Part shown: positions 61,511 to 64,000 of the stretch, one piece after another
Position numbering within the stretch: the first letter of the stretch is position 1
Layout of the letters: every line of letters begins with the position of its first letter
Source: an uncultured Eubacteriales bacterium
GTDB taxonomy: Bacteria; Bacillota; Clostridia; Oscillospirales; CAG-272
DNA length: 64,000 nucleotides
Direction of reading: 5' to 3'
Assembly: GCA_934481515.1 (NCBI GenBank)
Contig: CAKSPO010000003.1
Span: forward strand, 5,341-69,340
Program-made: the position numbers and the translations under genes
The notes under the pieces: generated by a model
The model's input: the letters and a program-made list of their open reading frames with translations, nothing else
Database searches by the model: none
What the model was told of the DNA's origin: nothing

Positions 61511-63349
61511 TCAGGGAAAAGCAAGCAAAGAAATCCGGTAGGTCAGAAAAGCGAGCAGATAGGAAAGAAGCGGGAGAAGCAGAAGGGGGCGGAGCGGCTT
61601 ATTTTCACCGCGCAGGACGGCAACGGTTGCGGTGCAGGGAAAGTACAGCGTATAGAAAACAAGGAGGGAAAGTGCTCCGGGACGGGTCAGGAGTCCGGAT
61701 GCCGTCAGCGTTGCGAGGAGCGGCTGCCGGCTGCTTCCCAACAGGATGCTCAGGGTAGAGAGCGCGGATTCCTTGGCTCCGATTCCTGCAATCAGTGCGG
61801 CGGCAATCTGCCAGGAGCCGAAACCGAGCGGAATCAGGACGGTGGAAAAGATTTGCCCGAGGGATGCAAGCAGGCTGTTTTCTGCCTGCGACATGCCGAT
61901 GTATTTCAGCTGTGGGGAAACGGAGGCGAGCAACCAGATCAGGAGCGAGGTCAGAAGGATGATTCCGCCGGCGCGTCCGAGAAAATGCAGCAGATGTTCC
62001 CGGACGGCACAGCCGATTTCCCGCGCGGAGGGGAGCTGCCAGCGTGGCAGGGGATCTCTGTGACATTGTGCCGCTCTGTCCGGATCGGTAAGGCGGTGCA
62101 GAACCGCGCAGAGAAGAAGAAAGCAGAGGGCGCTTGCGCACCAGATGACACAACAGACCCACCATCCTCCACCCGGAAAACAAATGCCGGACAGCACCTG
62201 ACAGAGCGGGAGCCGGGCGGAGCAGGCGACCGCCGGAAGGAAGCACGCGCATCGGTCTGCCGCTTTGCGGTCCTTCATTCCGCGGGTACAATAGATGGCG
62301 GGAATGCTGCACCCAAAGCCGAGCAGGAGCGGGGTCATGGCATCCCCTCTCAGTCCGAAGCGGGACATGGGACGGTCCCAGAGGCGGGCAAAGCGGGAGA
62401 GAAGTCCGGTTTGTTCGGCGATGGACTGAAAGAGAAAAAGCAGGGTCAGGCGCGGAAAGAACTCCAGAATCGCTCCCACGCCCCGCAAAAGCGCACATTC
62501 CAGAAAATCCGGCATCCAGACCGGGAGCGGGGTATGTTTTGTCAGCCGTTCGGTCAGGGTGAAAAGCGGAGTCAGCAGCAGGCTGCAGAAGCCTTCGGTC
62601 AAAAGGTTTCCGACGGGGCCGAAAACCAAAAACAGAAGGCTCAGCAAAATTGCAAAGAACAGAAAAAAACCGGTGCTTGGAGAGCAAAGCAGGCGGTCTG
62701 CCGTGCGGGCGGCGGCACTTTCCGGGCGCGCGGAGAGGCGGAGACATGCGTTTGCTTCGGCGGCGGACGGAAGATTTGAAAGCTGTGCGGTATTCCGGCA
62801 GCCGGCTTTGCAGAAAGCCTTGCAACAGTCAGGGACAGGAGCGGGTAAAAACTGACGGAGAAACCGTTTCAGCTCCTGTTCCCCGAGGCGGGTTCTGGCA
62901 GAGACGCACAGAACCGGACAGCCGAGGCGGAGGGAAAGCGGTGCGGTATCGGGAAGCGAGGAGAGGCGGTCGCAGAAGTTCAAAAGCAATGCAACCGGCG
63001 GAACGGGTTTTCCGGAGGCGCGGAAAAAGCCGATGATTTTGCAGAACAGCGGGTATTGACGCTCAAAATCGGTGCAGTCGCAGACAAAAAGGACGCGGGA
63101 CTCCGGGGTGACGGCGGAAAGCGCCTGCGCGGTCACCCGTTCGTCCTCGGAGGTTGGGGGAAAGGATCGGATACCGGGCAAGTCCGTCGCGCGGATTTCT
63201 TCCGGACTATCGGGCAGGCGGATTTGAACGGACTCTCCGCGTACGGTGACGCCTGCACGGTTCCCGGTCTTTGTGTGGTGCCCGGTAAGAAGATAAAAAA
63301 GAGAGCTTTTGCCGCAATTGGGCATACCGATCAGCAGAATTTCTTTCAA
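61511..63349 (-). CDS. feoB: FeoB-type ferrous iron transporter
   Basis: This 612-residue protein has an N-terminal GTPase domain (G1 GMPNCGKSSLF near residue 8, G3 DLPGIRS near 56, G4-like LLNFCDRL near 127) and a C-terminal FeoB membrane region of about 8 helices with paired gate motifs (LLLGFGCSIPAIYCTRGMKD near 346 and IAGIGAKESALSTLSILLG near 530). The conserved Cys of the first gate is present. The start is TTG with AAAGGAG 8 bases upstream, which suggests weak translation. No feoA or feoC is adjacent. It would import ferrous iron under anaerobic conditions. It is somewhat short compared with FeoB of 650-770 residues. Confidence 0.9.
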   Translation of the reverse strand: MKEILLIGMPNCGKSSLFYLLTGHHTKTGNRAGVTVRGESVQIRLPDSPEEIRATDLPGIRSFPPTSEDERVTAQALSAVTPESRVLFVCDCTDFERQYPLFCKIIGFFRASGKPVPPVALLLNFCDRLSSLPDTAPLSLRLGCPVLCVSARTRLGEQELKRFLRQFLPAPVPDCCKAFCKAGCRNTAQLSNLPSAAEANACLRLSARPESAAARTADRLLCSPSTGFFLFFAILLSLLFLVFGPVGNLLTEGFCSLLLTPLFTLTERLTKHTPLPVWMPDFLECALLRGVGAILEFFPRLTLLFLFQSIAEQTGLLSRFARLWDRPMSRFGLRGDAMTPLLLGFGCSIPAIYCTRGMKDRKAADRCACFLPAVACSARLPLCQVLSGICFPGGGWWVCCVIWCASALCFLLLCAVLHRLTDPDRAAQCHRDPLPRWQLPSAREIGCAVREHLLHFLGRAGGIILLTSLLIWLLASVSPQLKYIGMSQAENSLLASLGQIFSTVLIPLGFGSWQIAAALIAGIGAKESALSTLSILLGSSRQPLLATLTASGLLTRPGALSLLVFYTLYFPCTATVAVLRGENKPLRPLLLLPLLSYLLAFLTYRISLLAFP

Positions 63350-63520
63350 GTTCCGGCTCCTTTCCGATGTTTATGGTCCGACGAATCATTTGGTTCCCGA
63401 TTGGGAATCCTATGGGTATTCGGACAACGTATTTTATGAAGGAACGGAGGCAGAATATGTTTGATATATTTTTTAAGCGTCAGTTTTTTTGAAAAGTCCG
63501 GAAAAAAATGAAAAAATCTA

Positions 63521-63549
63521 TTGACAAACCGCTTTTGTTTTGCTATAAT
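63521..63549 (+). promoter_or_regulatory. tRNA-Gln promoter
   Basis: TTGACA, 17 bases and TATAAT, a perfect consensus, 11 bases before the tRNA. Confidence 0.85.
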
Positions 63550-63560
63550 ATACGTCGTTA

Positions 63561-63636
63561 TGGGGTATCGCCAAGCGGTAAGGCAACGGACTCTGACTCC
63601 GTCATTACCTAGGTTCGAATCCTAGTACCCCAGCCA
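63561..63636 (+). tRNA. tRNA-Gln (anticodon CUG)
   Basis: The 76-base cloverleaf has an acceptor stem TGGGGTA/TACCCCA, discriminator G and encoded CCA, and an anticodon stem ACGGA/TCCGT with loop CTCTGAC, giving CTG in the DNA. The T-arm GGTTCGAATCC is canonical. It decodes CAG. It has its own promoter and terminator and so is expressed alone. Confidence 0.95.
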
Positions 63637-63641
63637 AGTGT

Positions 63642-63680
63642 GATGGTCTATAAGTCTTTTCTTATAGACCATCATTTTTT
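63642..63680 (+). terminator. tRNA-Gln terminator
   Basis: A perfect 13-bp stem, GATGGTCTATAAG with its complement, followed by ATTTTTT. Confidence 0.9.
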
Positions 63681-63696
63681 ACATCGGTGCGAATGA

Positions 63697-63725
63697 TTGA
63701 AAAGAACTGCATAATATGCTAAAAT
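63697..63725 (+). promoter_or_regulatory. Promoter for the DUF3795-like gene
   Basis: TTGAAA, 17 bases and extended -10 TGCTAAAAT, 34 bases before the start codon. Confidence 0.6.
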
Positions 63726-63758
63726 GAAGGCAAAGGATGAAGTTCAATTTGTGAGGCT

Positions 63759-64000
63759 ATGAAATACACAAATCAATTTATAGGTTGTTGCGGACTGGAC
63801 TGTGACAAGTGCGACGCGCGGATAGCAACGATTACGAACGATAACGCTTTGCGTGAAAAGACTGCAATACTGTGGGCAAAACTCAACGGAGTGACGATTA
63901 CTCCCGAAATGATTAACTGCACAGGATGCCGAATCAAAGGTGCAAAAACGCCTTTCTGCGACAAATTTTGCCCCGTACATAATTGCGTTAGAGAAAAGAA
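63759..64000 (+). CDS. DUF3795-like Cys-rich protein, 5' part
   Basis: An ATG after GTGAGG opens a frame that runs off the window, so only about 80 residues are visible. It begins MKYTNQFIGCCGLDCDKCDA and has further cysteines in NCTGCRIKGAKTPFC, FCPVHNC. The GCCGLDCxxC...C..C pattern matches DUF3795, a small cysteine-rich family of unknown function that probably binds a metal. Base composition is lower in G+C than the rest of the window. The stop is not seen. Confidence 0.8.
   Translation, partial: MKYTNQFIGCCGLDCDKCDARIATITNDNALREKTAILWAKLNGVTITPEMINCTGCRIKGAKTPFCDKFCPVHNCVREK

Noticed and set aside
63457..63492. Tiny frame of 11 codons (MFDIFFKRQFF) with a good GGAGG site
   Set aside because: Too short to judge without conservation, and directly before the tRNA promoter; noted but not called.

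Overview
The window looks like a chromosomal segment of an uncultured, probably gut-associated Clostridia-type member of the Bacillota. The support is: consensus sigma-A promoters (TTGACA-17-TATAAT type), strong AGGAGG ribosome binding sites, an S-box (SAM-I) riboswitch in front of metK, HPr kinase, a PerR-type regulator, ComF, RecD2, BspA-type leucine-rich-repeat proteins, and a two-gene SufC/SufB-like iron-sulfur system. No phage genes, transposases or CRISPR arrays were seen. I do not assign a lower rank.

Layout. 0.2-1.8 kb: an SGNH hydrolase and a VOC-family protein on the minus strand. 1.8-3.3 kb: a gene-free, repeat-rich stretch with an 11-bp tandem array and two near-identical MITE/REP-like elements. 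3.3-10.8 kb: SAM riboswitch-metK, recD2-comF, an mreB-like gene and pepD. 11.2-16.3 kb: an RluA-type pseudouridine synthase diverging from birA, then an RlmI-type methyltransferase diverging from sufC-sufB. 16.4-19.7 kb: a collagen-like/BspA lipoprotein preceded by a long structured leader RNA with its own promoter and attenuator-like terminator, then about 0.7 kb of gene-free AT-rich DNA.

20-34.3 kb holds the most distinctive locus. It is one plus-strand cluster of seven genes behind a consensus promoter: a 1251-residue secreted protein fusing carbohydrate-binding-like domains to an ABC solute-binding domain, two permeases, an NHL-repeat/TPR-like/Yip1 membrane protein, a 1410-residue DUF5696-type putative glycan-active protein, and two further permeases. 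It has no ATPase gene and only one binding protein for two permease pairs. I infer a glycan sensing, binding and import system that borrows a housekeeping ATPase.

34.4-38.5 kb: a minus-strand GTPase operon (DUF512 protein, der, obg). 38.7-47.8 kb: a self-controlled marR-ABC exporter unit, an MIF-like protein, a small membrane protein, perR with its operator, an Sfp-type phosphopantetheinyl transferase, and a large anchored surface protein with an unusual tyrosine-rich helical region. 48-54.6 kb: an apparently cytosolic LRR protein, an SPFH/flotillin protein and hprK on the minus strand, diverging from a PrsA-like lipoprotein and a membrane-anchored protein of unknown function. 54.8-63.4 kb: glycolysis genes tpiA-pgk and pfkA with a Kef-type antiporter, a Gfo/Idh/MocA oxidoreductase and feoB. 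The right edge carries tRNA-Gln(CUG) and the start of a DUF3795-like gene.

Several links are plausible. hprK and the glycolysis genes fit a sugar-fermenting, catabolite-controlled lifestyle. The ABC/DUF5696 cluster and the two surface proteins fit growth on complex glycans at a surface. perR, the Suf pair and feoB fit iron and oxidative-stress handling. All functional calls come from reading sequence motifs by eye; no database search was possible.
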